Of a DNA stretch of 64,000 bases, positions 51,920 through 60,903 are shown in pieces. Each line of letters starts with the position of its first letter. Position 1 is the first letter of the stretch. Made by a program: the position numbers and the translations under genes. Source of the DNA: Hyphomicrobiales bacterium (lineage in GTDB: Bacteria; Pseudomonadota; Alphaproteobacteria; Rhizobiales; JACESI01); NCBI GenBank assembly GCA_039973685.1, contig JBDWKL010000043.1, positions 1 to 64,000 on the forward strand, read 5' to 3'. The notes under the pieces were generated by a model. The model was not told the origin of the DNA. It searched no databases and saw only the letters and a program-made list of their open reading frames with translations.

Positions 51920-52468
51920 CTATTGCTCCCCCTCTTGTTTTTTTGAACGGCGGCGACGAAGCAGCATCAAAATGCCGATACCAGCGGTGAACACAACGGT
52001 TACCTCGCCCAGCGTATCGAAACCACGATAGGTTGCCAAAACGGATGTCACCACGTTGGGAATACCTGTTTCAGGAATGGAACGATCAAGAAAGCCGATG
52101 CCAATATGTTGGTTGATCGGTTGCTCTGCAATGCCAAATGGCGGCAGATCAATCGTACCGTAAATCAACATCAAACCAACCGCGAGAGCCACGATCAGCG
52201 GCATGACACTTGTCTTTTTCGGCAAGGCTTCATGGGTCTTCGTTAGGTAGAGCGTGCCCAAGATCAGAACTGTTGAAACACCCGCACCAACGGAGGCTTC
52301 AGTCATCGCAACATCAACCGCATCAAGGACCATCATCACGGATGCGATGAGGAATGAGTAAATACCAGCCAGAACAACGACACCGAACAGATTGCGCGTT
52401 CTCACAACACCGACGGTGACACAGGCCAGCAAGGTTAGCAGGATCATATTGATAATGGATTCAGACAT
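51920..52468 (-). CDS. DUF4040/MbhD-MbhE fused subunit (C-terminal MrpA equivalent)
   Basis: This 182-residue subunit matches the C-terminal portion of MrpA. The N-terminal half is DUF4040/MbhD (VLAGIYSFLIASVMMVLDAV, DVAMTEASVGAGVSTVL). The C-terminal half is MbhE-like (LATYRGFDTLGEVTVVFTAG). In canonical Mrp operons this part is fused to a NuoL-like domain; here it is a separate gene, so the complex is of the split type. It overlaps mnhG by one base. Confidence 0.88.
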   Translation of the reverse strand: MSESIINMILLTLLACVTVGVVRTRNLFGVVVLAGIYSFLIASVMMVLDAVDVAMTEASVGAGVSTVLILGTLYLTKTHEALPKKTSVMPLIVALAVGLMLIYGTIDLPPFGIAEQPINQHIGIGFLDRSIPETGIPNVVTSVLATYRGFDTLGEVTVVFTAGIGILMLLRRRRSKKQEGEQ

Positions 52469-52917
52469 TATCGCTTCTCCCCAGTATTGACTGTCTCGTC
52501 TTCGACAATCACCGAAGCAGAAGCTTCCGCGTCTGACGCATCAATTGCAGTGGTTACTTTTCTGGTCGACCCGAGTGGCGGCAGGTCATCCCCGTCGCGC
52601 GCATCAATTTCAGGTCCGTCCAAAATCGGCTCGACACCGTCTGCAATCGCAGCACGGGCAATCGCGTGTGATGCAACAGGTGCAGTTAAAAACAGCAAGA
52701 TAAACAAGCAAACGAGTTTGAACGTCACCAACGTAAATCCGCCTTGGACCATTAAGCCACCTAAAATGAAGCCAACACCGAGCGTTTCAGCAACAGAGGT
52801 CGCGTGCATTCTGGTGAAGATATCAGGCATCCGCACCAAGCCGATTGCGCCAATCACGAGGAAGAACGAACCAGCACCTAAAAGCGCCCAAGAAAGAAGA
52901 TCAACCAAAGCGTCCAT
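52468..52917 (-). CDS. mnhG: Mrp antiporter subunit G
   Basis: This 149-residue membrane protein has three helices, with IGLVRMPDIFTRMHATSVAETLG as the MnhG signature. The C-terminal 50 residues are an acidic, probably disordered tail (ILDGPEIDARDGDDLPPLGS), absent from most MnhG proteins. It follows mnhF and overlaps it by one base. Confidence 0.93.
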   Translation of the reverse strand: MDALVDLLSWALLGAGSFFLVIGAIGLVRMPDIFTRMHATSVAETLGVGFILGGLMVQGGFTLVTFKLVCLFILLFLTAPVASHAIARAAIADGVEPILDGPEIDARDGDDLPPLGSTRKVTTAIDASDAEASASVIVEDETVNTGEKR

Positions 52918-53234
52918 TATTTATGCACCCCGCTCACACCTTCACGGGATTCTTCTTGCTCCTTAGGTGGCGCTTCACCACCGAGCGCGCCATAGCGGAA
53001 GAACTTCAATACGGCATAGGTGCCTGTGATGTTCAAAAAGGCATAAACCAAACCGACATCCAAAAACTCTGGGCGACCATTCAAAAAGCCAAGGACTGCC
53101 AAAAACAAAATCGCCAAGGTTCCAACGAAGTTACCCGCCAGCACACGGTCAAAGACATTTGGCCCCGCCAGTGCACGGAATGTGGCCAGAGCAAGCGAAA
53201 TCAAAACCGCTGCCATTGTCACAACAAACATCAT
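52917..53234 (-). CDS. mnhF: Mrp antiporter subunit F
   Basis: This 105-residue protein has three transmembrane helices. LATFRALAGPNVFDRVLAGN is the MnhF pattern. It overlaps mnhE by four bases and mnhG by one. Confidence 0.92.
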   Translation of the reverse strand: MMFVVTMAAVLISLALATFRALAGPNVFDRVLAGNFVGTLAILFLAVLGFLNGRPEFLDVGLVYAFLNITGTYAVLKFFRYGALGGEAPPKEQEESREGVSGVHK

Positions 53235-53737
53235 GACGCGCCTCCTTTGCCTTCAAACCAACTGACTTTCTTGTCCATATCACTGCCCGCACAACCTTCA
53301 GCACCTGAGCGCTCAATGCCATGCACTTGAATGATATTGTTGGCGGAGGATATTCCAACAGTAATTGTGCCAGGTGTCAGCGTGATTGAATTGCCATGCG
53401 TTGCCAAACCCACATCTGTTTTTTGAGTTGGCGTAAACGTAATCATCGTCGGTGAGATTGGCATTTTAGGACTAAGAATAATGCGCGTAACATTGAGGGC
53501 AGATTTCACAATCTCCCAGCCAAGCCAAGGCCAATAAGTCAAACCACGGGGAACCAGCGCTAACGGCAGCGCTTCAAAATCTAGCAGCCGAGCACGGTCA
53601 ACAATCCAAGCGACAATAACGCAAGTTACCGCACCAGTAATGTTCAATCTAGGTATGTGATAAATACCAGACAGCAGTAACCATGTGGCAAAAAGAAGTA
53701 TTGCGAGAAGCAAAAACCGAATGGGAGATCGCGGCAT
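53231..53737 (-). CDS. mnhE: Mrp antiporter subunit E
   Basis: This 168-residue subunit has two or three N-terminal helices and a cytoplasmic C-terminal domain of MnhE type, recognised by WPWLGWEIVKSALNVTRIIL and the later ATHGNSITLTPGTITVGIS. It is the first gene of the ten-gene antiporter operon, which runs in the order E-F-G-DE-B-C-D-D-small-D. The operon promoter must be in the 248-base gap up to msrB. Confidence 0.93.
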   Translation of the reverse strand: MPRSPIRFLLLAILLFATWLLLSGIYHIPRLNITGAVTCVIVAWIVDRARLLDFEALPLALVPRGLTYWPWLGWEIVKSALNVTRIILSPKMPISPTMITFTPTQKTDVGLATHGNSITLTPGTITVGISSANNIIQVHGIERSGAEGCAGSDMDKKVSWFEGKGGAS

Positions 53738-53985
53738 AACTAAACTTTTGTTTCGACTGGCGTTACGTGTAAAACAATCCGAATCATTTCGTGATTGAGC
53801 GTTAACCTACATACAGAAGTCTAAGTGTAATTCCACAACCGCAAACTGCGTTTTTATTCCCAAAACAACGTTTTCCCACAAATATCGACACATTCCATCA
53901 CCATTCGCATGTATCATGCCAAAAGCGTGACTTGCCGTCTTCGCGATAGATACTATTTTTTGAACCAAAGAGGAGTTCATCACAA

Positions 53986-54399
53986 ATGGCAAAACCAAAC
54001 CCAAATGTCGAAATTGTAAAACCAGATGCAGAATGGCGTTCGCAATTAACGGCTGAACAATATCGTGTCACCAGAGAACACGGCACAGAACGCGCTGGCA
54101 CTGGCCCGCACCAACATCAAGAAGCCGATGGCACGTTTTCCTGTGTTTGCTGTGGCAATCCGCTGTTTGAAACCAAAACCAAATTTGAATCTGGCACGGG
54201 ATGGCCGAGTTTCTTTGCGCCTATCGGCGAGGAAAACGTTGCCGAATATAAAGACCGCAGTTTTTTCATGGTGCGCACAGAAGTCAGATGTGCCAAATGT
54301 GATGCTCACCTTGGCCATGTCTTTCCAGACGGCCCTCTGCCAACAGGCCAACGCTATTGTATGAATGGCCATGCTCTTACCTTTGAAGCGGACGAATAA
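53986..54399 (+). CDS. msrB: Peptide-methionine (R)-S-oxide reductase
   Basis: This 137-residue enzyme reduces methionine-(R)-sulfoxide in proteins. Two Cys-X2-Cys pairs ([10 protein letters not shown] and [12 protein letters not shown]) bind structural zinc. The catalytic Cys is in [20 protein letters not shown] is the conserved central motif. A good ribosome-binding site (AGAGGAG) precedes the ATG. It is followed five bases later by the oligopeptidase B gene. Confidence 0.96.
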   Translation: MAKPNPNVEIVKPDAEWRSQLTAEQYRVTREHGTERAGTGPHQHQEADGTFSCVCCGNPLFETKTKFESGTGWPSFFAPIGEENVAEYKDRSFFMVRTEVRCAKCDAHLGHVFPDGPLPTGQRYCMNGHALTFEADE

Positions 54400-54404
54400 A
54401 CTTC

Positions 54405-56498
54405 ATGACCAATAAAATGCCGACACCGCCCAAAGCGGAAAAACGACCTGTCACACTGAGCAATCATGGAATTGAACGCACAGATGATTATGCTTGGCTT
54501 CGTGCTGATAACTGGCAAGAAGTCATGCGCGACCCCTCCGTTCTGGCAGACGACATTCGCGGATATCTTGAAGCCGAAAACGATTATACCAACGCATATT
54601 TTGAAGACACCACTGCCCTTCAAGAAACGCTGTTTGAAGAAATGAAAGCGCGGATTAAAGAAGATGATTCTTCCGTACCTTCAAAAGATGGCGATTATGC
54701 CTATTCGATGCGGTATGTGACGGGCGGCCAGCAACCTCATTTTCTACGCACAGCCCTTGATGGCTCGAATGAACAAGTGCTGCTTGATGGCGATGCGCTG
54801 GCAGAAGGAAAAGCCTATTTCCGACTTGGTGGGCTTGGGCATTCTGATGACCACAAACTCGGCATTTGGTCATTTGATGACAAGGGCTCTGAGTACTTCA
54901 CGCTGCGTGTGCGCGATTTGGCGACAGGCGAAGACCTTGCTGACGAAATTACTGAGACCACTGGCGGCGGTGTTTGGGATAATGCCAGCAAGTCTTTCTT
55001 CTATGTGAAGCAGGATGAGAACCATCGCCCGTCCAAAGTGTTCAGGCATGTCATCGGCGACGCACCAGAAAACGATCAACTGATCTATGAAGAAGAAGAC
55101 CCAGGTTTTTTCGTTGGCGTTGGCAAAACATCAGCCAATCGCTTCATCACCATTGATTGCCATGATCACCAAACGGCCGAAGTCTATTTGATTGATGCGG
55201 ACAAACCAGAAAGCGCACCGCGCTTGGTGGCAAAGCGCGAGATTGAAATTGAGTATTCCGTGGACGATCTGGACGATACCCGATTGATCATCTCAACCAA
55301 CGCGGATGATGCAGCAGATATAAAGCTGGTAACAGCACCTGTCTCAGACCCATCCCGCAGCAACTGGGAAGATTATGTCGCCTATGAACCGGGCCGGCTT
55401 ATCAAGTCTATGGGCACCTACAAGAACCACCTTGTGTGGCTTGAAGTTCGAAGCGCCCTACCGCGCATTGTTATCCAACGCTTGTCGGATGGCGAAGAGC
55501 ACGCAATCTCTTTTGATGAAGAAGCTTATTCTCTGGGCCTTTCAGGTGGCTATGAATACGACACAACGGCTATTCGCTTTTCCTATTCATCCATGACAAC
55601 ACCTGGCCAAACCTATGATTACGACATGGAAACCCGCGAGCGCGTTCTTCGCAAAGAGCAGGAAATTCCATCCGGTCATGATGCTGGCGATTATGTAACC
55701 CGCCGCCTTCAAGCAAAAAGTCATGACGGTGTGGATGTTCCAATTTCTATCGTCCATCGCAAAGACACGCCGCTTGATGGCTCCGCACCTTTGCTACTTT
55801 ACGGATATGGTTCATACGGCATGTCGATGCCTGCCTCATTCTCCACCACGCGCCTATCCCTTGTTGATCGTGGCTTTGTTTATGCCATCGCCCATATTCG
55901 TGGCGGCATGGAAAAGGGTGATGCTTGGTATAAAGCTGGCAAACGCGAGCACAAAGAAAACACCTTTAAGGATTTCATCTCGGCAGGGCACCACCTTGCC
56001 AATGAAGGCTATACCTCAAAAGGCAAAATCATCTCCCATGGCGGCTCGGCTGGCGGCATGTTGATGGGCGCTATCGTCAATATGGAACCATCCTTGTTCG
56101 GTGGCTGCATCGCGGCTGTTCCTTTCGTGGATGTACTCACAACAATGCTTGATGACACGCTTCCCCTCACCCCGCCTGAGTGGCCAGAATGGGGTAATCC
56201 GATTGAGAGTACTGAAGACTATAAAACCATCGCAGCCTATTCGCCGGTGGACAACGTAAGCGCACAAGCCTATCCACCAATCTTCGCCCTTGCAGGCCTA
56301 ACCGATCCACGCGTTACCTATTGGGAACCAGCAAAATGGGTTGCAAAATTGAGAGAGCATAAGAGCGACGACAATATCTTGATGCTCAAGACCAATATGG
56401 ATTCAGGTCATTCTGGCGCGTCTGGTCGTTTTGATAGCTTGAAAGAAACCGCCCAAGAATATGCCTTCGCTTTGAAGGTGATGGGATCCTTTAACTAA
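54405..56498 (+). CDS. ptrB: Oligopeptidase B (S9A serine peptidase)
   Basis: This 697-residue cytoplasmic peptidase cleaves after basic residues in short peptides. The N-terminal half is a beta-propeller and the C-terminal third an alpha/beta-hydrolase. The catalytic Ser is Ser548 in ISHGGSAGGMLMG, with Asp in AGLTDPRVTYWEP and His in MDSGHSGASGR. The family-typical PLLLYGYGSYG and HIRGGMEKGDAWY are present. It is co-oriented with msrB with five bases between, so one transcript is likely. Confidence 0.94.
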   Translation: MTNKMPTPPKAEKRPVTLSNHGIERTDDYAWLRADNWQEVMRDPSVLADDIRGYLEAENDYTNAYFEDTTALQETLFEEMKARIKEDDSSVPSKDGDYAYSMRYVTGGQQPHFLRTALDGSNEQVLLDGDALAEGKAYFRLGGLGHSDDHKLGIWSFDDKGSEYFTLRVRDLATGEDLADEITETTGGGVWDNASKSFFYVKQDENHRPSKVFRHVIGDAPENDQLIYEEEDPGFFVGVGKTSANRFITIDCHDHQTAEVYLIDADKPESAPRLVAKREIEIEYSVDDLDDTRLIISTNADDAADIKLVTAPVSDPSRSNWEDYVAYEPGRLIKSMGTYKNHLVWLEVRSALPRIVIQRLSDGEEHAISFDEEAYSLGLSGGYEYDTTAIRFSYSSMTTPGQTYDYDMETRERVLRKEQEIPSGHDAGDYVTRRLQAKSHDGVDVPISIVHRKDTPLDGSAPLLLYGYGSYGMSMPASFSTTRLSLVDRGFVYAIAHIRGGMEKGDAWYKAGKREHKENTFKDFISAGHHLANEGYTSKGKIISHGGSAGGMLMGAIVNMEPSLFGGCIAAVPFVDVLTTMLDDTLPLTPPEWPEWGNPIESTEDYKTIAAYSPVDNVSAQAYPPIFALAGLTDPRVTYWEPAKWVAKLREHKSDDNILMLKTNMDSGHSGASGRFDSLKETAQEYAFALKVMGSFN

Positions 56499-56800
56499 AA
56501 ATCGGTTTTTACCATAAAACGGCACTAGGCCAGAGAGCTGCAATACCCAGCCTCTGGCCCCCAAATTCGATCACATGAATTTCTCTTGCGATCACAAAGA
56601 CGCGAACCTTTTAGACAGAACATGCATTAAAATGCTTTTCTCAAACCCAGAATAAACACAATACAAAGAAAAACTGTCAAGTATTCGTGAGAATGGTCGC
56701 CATTAAGTATTTTCGCTAACCATGCGGCTAACTGTAGGCTTTTCACGGTCTTTTTAAAGTTGCGCTCACCGATTACATTTAGCTCAAACAGGAGCTAATA
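56499..56800 (+). other. 302-base gap between ptrB and the glycosyltransferase gene
   Basis: No gene is seen in it. No strong terminator is evident directly after ptrB. The right end must carry the glycosyltransferase promoter, and an AGGAG site is eight bases before that gene's ATG. Confidence 0.5.
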
Positions 56801-57631
56801 ATGAAACTCGGCATTGTCATTGCGTATTACCAAGAACTTCAGACCATCGATGCTGTGCTGGATGCATTTAAGCACATTGAAGTCCCCTTCAATGTATATC
56901 TGATAGAAGATTGTTCACCCAAATCTGTTCAACCAATTTTGGACAAATGGGGCGACAAGCCTTGGTTCAAGTATCTGCCAAATGAAGTCAACAAAGGGTG
57001 CGCGTTTGGTTTCAACCGTGGCGTCAAAGCTGCGCTTGCTGATGGTTGTGAGTTTATCGCAATCAACGATTCTGATGACATTGCTTATGCCAACAAATTC
57101 AAATTGCAATTGGCGCTATTAGAGAGCGATCCAGAGCTGATGTTAGTCGGCGGCGCTGCTGACATGGTTGACCAAGATACAGACGGATTGTTGTGGCGCT
57201 GTTATCACCCAACAACGAACGAAGTTATTCGCCGACAGCATCGTTTGAATTCTACATTCATTCATTCCACAGTCGTTTATCGCGCCACTCTTTTTGACGA
57301 TGTAGGATTCTACAAAGAAGACGCTTACATGCCAGATTATGAGTTGCTAACACGCATCATCCATAAGGGACATAAAGCTGCCAATGTTCCAGAGGTGGTT
57401 ATGCGTTATAACATCCGGCAAGATTCACAATCAGTCTCCCGCCCTGCACGTTTGATCCGATCACGCATGGCGACACAAGTTCGATATTTCGATCCGCTTA
57501 ACATCTGGTGTTACCTCGGCTTGATGCGCAGCTGCATTGCCTACATGTTGCCCGGTAAAAGCTCGACGCGGCTAAAGACTTGGTTTTATAAATTAGCACC
57601 ATGGTCTTCCCCGTCAGATGCAAAAGCATAA
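56801..57631 (+). CDS. Family 2 glycosyltransferase
   Basis: This 276-residue protein has a GT-A fold: KLGIVIAYYQELQTIDAVLD and YLIEDCSPKSV form the nucleotide-binding start, and FIAINDSDDIAYANKF carries the DxD metal site. STFIHSTVVYRATLFDDVGF is the acceptor-site region. No transmembrane helix is evident, so the enzyme is cytoplasmic or peripheral. Sugar and acceptor are unknown, and no other polysaccharide gene is nearby. A shared terminator separates it from sodB. Confidence 0.88.
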   Translation: MKLGIVIAYYQELQTIDAVLDAFKHIEVPFNVYLIEDCSPKSVQPILDKWGDKPWFKYLPNEVNKGCAFGFNRGVKAALADGCEFIAINDSDDIAYANKFKLQLALLESDPELMLVGGAADMVDQDTDGLLWRCYHPTTNEVIRRQHRLNSTFIHSTVVYRATLFDDVGFYKEDAYMPDYELLTRIIHKGHKAANVPEVVMRYNIRQDSQSVSRPARLIRSRMATQVRYFDPLNIWCYLGLMRSCIAYMLPGKSSTRLKTWFYKLAPWSSPSDAKA

Positions 57632-57633
57632 TT

Positions 57634-57662
57634 AAAAAAGCCCGCTTAAAAGCGGGCTTTTT
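57634..57662. terminator. Bidirectional intrinsic terminator between the glycosyltransferase gene and sodB
   Basis: The stem GCCCGCT/AGCGGGC (about 57640-57646 with 57651-57657) has a small AT loop. A-runs precede it and a T-run follows it, so it is symmetrical and can stop transcription from both convergent genes. Confidence 0.92.
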
Positions 57663-57687
57663 ATTCTTATAAATTCGATACCTAGAA

Positions 57688-58284
57688 TTACGACGCTGCT
57701 TCGAAAAGCTCTGTTGCGTATTCCCAGTTTACAAGATTATCAACGAATGCTTCCAAGTACTTTGGACGCGCGTTGCGGTAATCGATGTAATATGAATGTT
57801 CCCAAACATCACAGCCAAGCACAGGTGTTGCCCCGTGGATCAATGGGTTTTCGCCGTTTGGCGTTTTCATGATTTCTAGTTTGCCATCTTTCAATGCAAG
57901 CCAGCACCAGCCAGAACCGAATTGTGTCATGCCTGCTTTGATGAACGCATCGCGGAATGCTTCAACGGAACCAAGGTCAGCAATAATTTTCGCTTCAAGA
58001 TTACCAGGAATAGCGCCGCCGCCATTTGGTTTCATCCAGTTCCAAAAGTGAATGTGGTTGTAGTGCTGGCCAGCTTGGTTGAAGAGGCCTGCATTGTCGC
58101 CGTGGCTTTTCACAACAACATCTTCGAGGCTCATGTCAGCATAAGGAGTGCCGTCGATCATGCCGTTACCAGCAGTTACATAAGCGTTGTGGTGTTTGTC
58201 GTGGTGAAACTCAAGAGTTTCAGCAGACATGTAAGGGCCGAGCGCGTCATAGGCGTAAGGCAGATCTGGAAGGATGAAAGCCAT
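57688..58284 (-). CDS. sodB: Fe/Mn superoxide dismutase
   Basis: This 198-residue enzyme removes superoxide. Metal ligands are visible: His in LEFHHDKHHNAYV, His in NQAGQHYNHIHFWNWM, and Asp and His in CDVWEHSYYIDYRNARP. The ATG at 58284 (MAFILPDLPYAYDALGPYM) matches the family start and has GGAGA upstream; the frame opens earlier at 58368, but that extension is not family-like. GGAIPG and FGSGWCWLAL suggest iron preference, but this is not decisive. Confidence 0.95.
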   Translation of the reverse strand: MAFILPDLPYAYDALGPYMSAETLEFHHDKHHNAYVTAGNGMIDGTPYADMSLEDVVVKSHGDNAGLFNQAGQHYNHIHFWNWMKPNGGGAIPGNLEAKIIADLGSVEAFRDAFIKAGMTQFGSGWCWLALKDGKLEIMKTPNGENPLIHGATPVLGCDVWEHSYYIDYRNARPKYLEAFVDNLVNWEYATELFEAAS

Positions 58285-58380
58285 TTTTTGTATCTCCAAG
58301 GGAAAAGCGCTTAAGTGCGCGAGAAACTTTATAAATCGGAAAATAGGTTCACTTTGCTCTAAGGGCAAGAGAAGAGTTTA

Positions 58381-59193
58381 CTAATGTTTGTACCAAGCCA
58401 CTTGAGTGCCCGAAACAAGGGCGTTTCCGTTGACACCAAATAGACAGATCGGCTGGTCGTTGAACTGACCATGCAAGCGATTGCAATTCGCCACCGCCAA
58501 TAAGGGATGATCACCTTGCGCGCTCAATTCATCTGGTGTCGCATGGAAATAGGTGGTGAGTGTAACGGTTCCCATGGGAGGAAACGTCCCACGCACATGT
58601 AAGAGCCTCAGAAAAAACGTATCAGCAAGTGCGGTTAGTGAAAGATAATCAAGCGGTCTTGATGGCTTGTCGCGCACCCAAACTTCTGTCGGACCTTCTT
58701 TCAACGGCTCAAATTCTTTGCCCGTAAAATCTGGCGCGCCACTGGCAAACCTGAATTCATACGAATTAATCCAGTTAAACATTGGCAATGGGGGCAATGG
58801 CTCAATTGTCTGCCAATCCCGTGTTTGGGGTGCTTTGGCGATTTGATGAGAAAATGCTTCACCCCGCGCGCCCATCACGATAGAGGCGGTTGCTCTAACA
58901 CCCCCTTCTTCTTGTGAGAGTTCTAGCGACCAGTGCTGTGTATATTTTCCACCCCGTTGAAGCTTAGTGGTGATCGTAAAAGGCGCATCGCCCAACCCGC
59001 CACAAAAATTGACGGTCAACGCCACAGGCGTTCCCATCACACGCGGATCTTCCAACACGGAGCGCATGAACGCTGCAGAAACGAACCCACCAAAAGGGCC
59101 GACCATGTTTTTATACGGTTCGCTGGGTTGGCCTTGCCAAATGCCTTCTTCAACGGCGACAAGCTTTGTGCCTTCATCGAGGGGGTGGGTCAT
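58381..59193 (-). CDS. Acyl-CoA thioesterase-like (double hotdog) protein
   Basis: This 270-residue protein belongs to the thioesterase family with two hotdog domains (TesB-like). The first half has NMVGPFGGFVSAAFMRSVLE and GTPVALTVNFCGG, the second PLDYLSLTALADTFFLRLLH and TVTLTTYFHA. It likely hydrolyses acyl-CoA in the cytoplasm. I used the ATG at 59193, 18 bases after the stop of the aminotransferase gene; a start at 59235 would overlap that gene. The substrate is unknown. Confidence 0.82.
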   Translation of the reverse strand: MTHPLDEGTKLVAVEEGIWQGQPSEPYKNMVGPFGGFVSAAFMRSVLEDPRVMGTPVALTVNFCGGLGDAPFTITTKLQRGGKYTQHWSLELSQEEGGVRATASIVMGARGEAFSHQIAKAPQTRDWQTIEPLPPLPMFNWINSYEFRFASGAPDFTGKEFEPLKEGPTEVWVRDKPSRPLDYLSLTALADTFFLRLLHVRGTFPPMGTVTLTTYFHATPDELSAQGDHPLLAVANCNRLHGQFNDQPICLFGVNGNALVSGTQVAWYKH

Positions 59194-59210
59194 GTTCAAA
59201 TACTTGAGCT

Positions 59211-60068
59211 TTAAGAAGAGTGGGCGAAATCCCAATAGAGATCGCGTGATTTTTGAGCGATTGGACCAATGCCAAATTTCTTATCGCCAACACTGGTGAC
59301 AGGCATCACCTTGGAATAATTGCCCGTTGAGAACACTTCGTCCGCATCCATTACTTCTGCCACCGTCATGACCTTCTCAACAACCTCAGTTCCTGCTTCA
59401 CGCAGGAGTTTGATCACTCGTTGGCGCGTGATGCCATTTAAGAAGGTGCCGTTTGGCGCTGGCGTATAAGCAACGCCGTCTTTTGCTGTCCATAAATTCG
59501 CAGTCGCAAATTCTGCCACATTGCCGATGGCATCAAGCACGATGGCATTTTCAAAACCGTGGTCTTGAGCTTCACGAATAGCACGCCCACCCATGGGATA
59601 AAGACAACCAGCCTTCGCATCAACGGGGGCTTGGTCTGGTGCGGGGCGGCGAATGCTGGACACCATCGAAGTAAAGCCCGTTGGCTCTGGCATTGGCGTC
59701 ACATGGATGCAAAGGCAGAATTGCGTTGAGGAAGCTTCTGGCGGAACGCCCATAAAGCCGCCCTCTTCCGCCCAATACATTGGTCGAACATAGAGCGCAT
59801 CATCGCTGATAAATTTCGCAACACCTTCTTTTGCAAGTTCAAGAATTTCACCTGCTTGCATGGTTGGGGCAAGTCCGAGCGATTTGGCAGAGCGGTTAAC
59901 CCGCTCGGCGTGAAGGTCCATATCAGGCATCACGCCATCAAACATTCGACCACCATCAAAAACACTAGACCCAAGCCAAGTTGCATGAGAGCGCACGCCG
60001 GAGATCGGCACATTGCCCTCGTGCCATTTGCCATCAATCCATGTCCACGTTTCTGACCAGTCAGCCAT
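59211..60068 (-). CDS. Class IV (branched-chain) aminotransferase
   Basis: This 285-residue PLP enzyme is of fold type IV, the group of branched-chain aminotransferase and D-amino-acid transaminase. SSVFDGGRMFDGVMPDMDLH is the N-terminal pattern, Lys in DAKAGCLYPMGGRAIREA is the probable PLP-binding residue, and APNGTFLNGITRQRVIKLL follows. The ATG at 60068 (MADWSETWTWIDG) is preferred over the one at 60074, since AAGGA is six bases upstream of it. Branched-chain specificity is probable but not certain. Confidence 0.87.
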   Translation of the reverse strand: MADWSETWTWIDGKWHEGNVPISGVRSHATWLGSSVFDGGRMFDGVMPDMDLHAERVNRSAKSLGLAPTMQAGEILELAKEGVAKFISDDALYVRPMYWAEEGGFMGVPPEASSTQFCLCIHVTPMPEPTGFTSMVSSIRRPAPDQAPVDAKAGCLYPMGGRAIREAQDHGFENAIVLDAIGNVAEFATANLWTAKDGVAYTPAPNGTFLNGITRQRVIKLLREAGTEVVEKVMTVAEVMDADEVFSTGNYSKVMPVTSVGDKKFGIGPIAQKSRDLYWDFAHSS

Positions 60069-60129
60069 GTTCATTCCTTCTTTTTGCTGTTTCCAACATT
60101 ACGTTTGACGCTCAGCGGGTCAAGCAAAA

Positions 60130-60903
60130 TCAATGCTTCTTGACACGGTTCATACCAAGACGACCAAGGCCCGGAAATTTTAACGCAGGCCGCAAGAAAT
60201 CAATGCCCAAGGTTTCACCCAGGAAATGAAGCTCCAACCCTTCAACAAGACCAACAGCAAAACCAGCGTAGCCCTTGAAAGAAATCTGCCAACCCGTGTT
60301 GGATGGCGTTTCCAAAACGGAGAACCAACTTGTCCCAAAATCTTTGCCGACAGCATGGGGCGGCATGGCGGCATCTATCTCAGGTATTTGGCGCAACACA
60401 TGGGCAACAAACGTATTAGAATTTGGGCCGGGCCACGTGGTGTAACCGCCTCGCCCGCCATAAGGGTAATCTGCAATTGCTTGTTCAATTTTTGGGATAA
60501 GCAACGCTGCCTTTTCGCCGCGCTCGTCATAGATAAGTTCAGGTGCGCGGCCGAACCAATCAGCATCTCCCGCCCCACGATTTCTCGTGAGCGGCACAGC
60601 ATTCCAACCAATTACGTCATAGCGCTCATAGGCATTACTGCCTTGCTTTTTGTAGGTAATCCATGTGTGAACCGCAAAAACACCGCGCCAGCGATAAGCA
60701 CGCGCCGCATAAATTTGCACGACAGCGCCCTCATGGTTTTGGGCCAAAGGTGCCTGTCCGCTGGATTGAAATTTAGCGTCCCACCATGGCGGTTGATCAT
60801 CACTGAAATAGTAAAACCCGCCCGCAATCAGAACGGGACCGAACAGCAAAACAAGGAGGATGAGGAGAGCTTGAACCAAGCGACTTCTAATCAGCCAGCG
60901 CAT
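60130..60903 (-). CDS. DUF3750 family membrane-anchored protein
   Basis: This 257-residue protein has one N-terminal transmembrane helix (about 10-31) and a periplasmic DUF3750 domain. Characteristic parts are AVVQIYAARAYRWRGVFAVH, YGGRGGYTTWPGPNSNTFVA and KDFGTSWFSVLETPSNTG. The WPGPNSNTF segment looks enzyme-like, but no function is established. It overlaps the M20 peptidase gene by 17 bases on the same strand. Confidence 0.88.
   Translation of the reverse strand: MRWLIRSRLVQALLILLVLLFGPVLIAGGFYYFSDDQPPWWDAKFQSSGQAPLAQNHEGAVVQIYAARAYRWRGVFAVHTWITYKKQGSNAYERYDVIGWNAVPLTRNRGAGDADWFGRAPELIYDERGEKAALLIPKIEQAIADYPYGGRGGYTTWPGPNSNTFVAHVLRQIPEIDAAMPPHAVGKDFGTSWFSVLETPSNTGWQISFKGYAGFAVGLVEGLELHFLGETLGIDFLRPALKFPGLGRLGMNRVKKH

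Noticed and set aside
56499-56560. AAAATCGGTTTTT after ptrB as a terminator
   Set aside because: The possible stem has only A-T pairs of about four bases, which is too weak to call.
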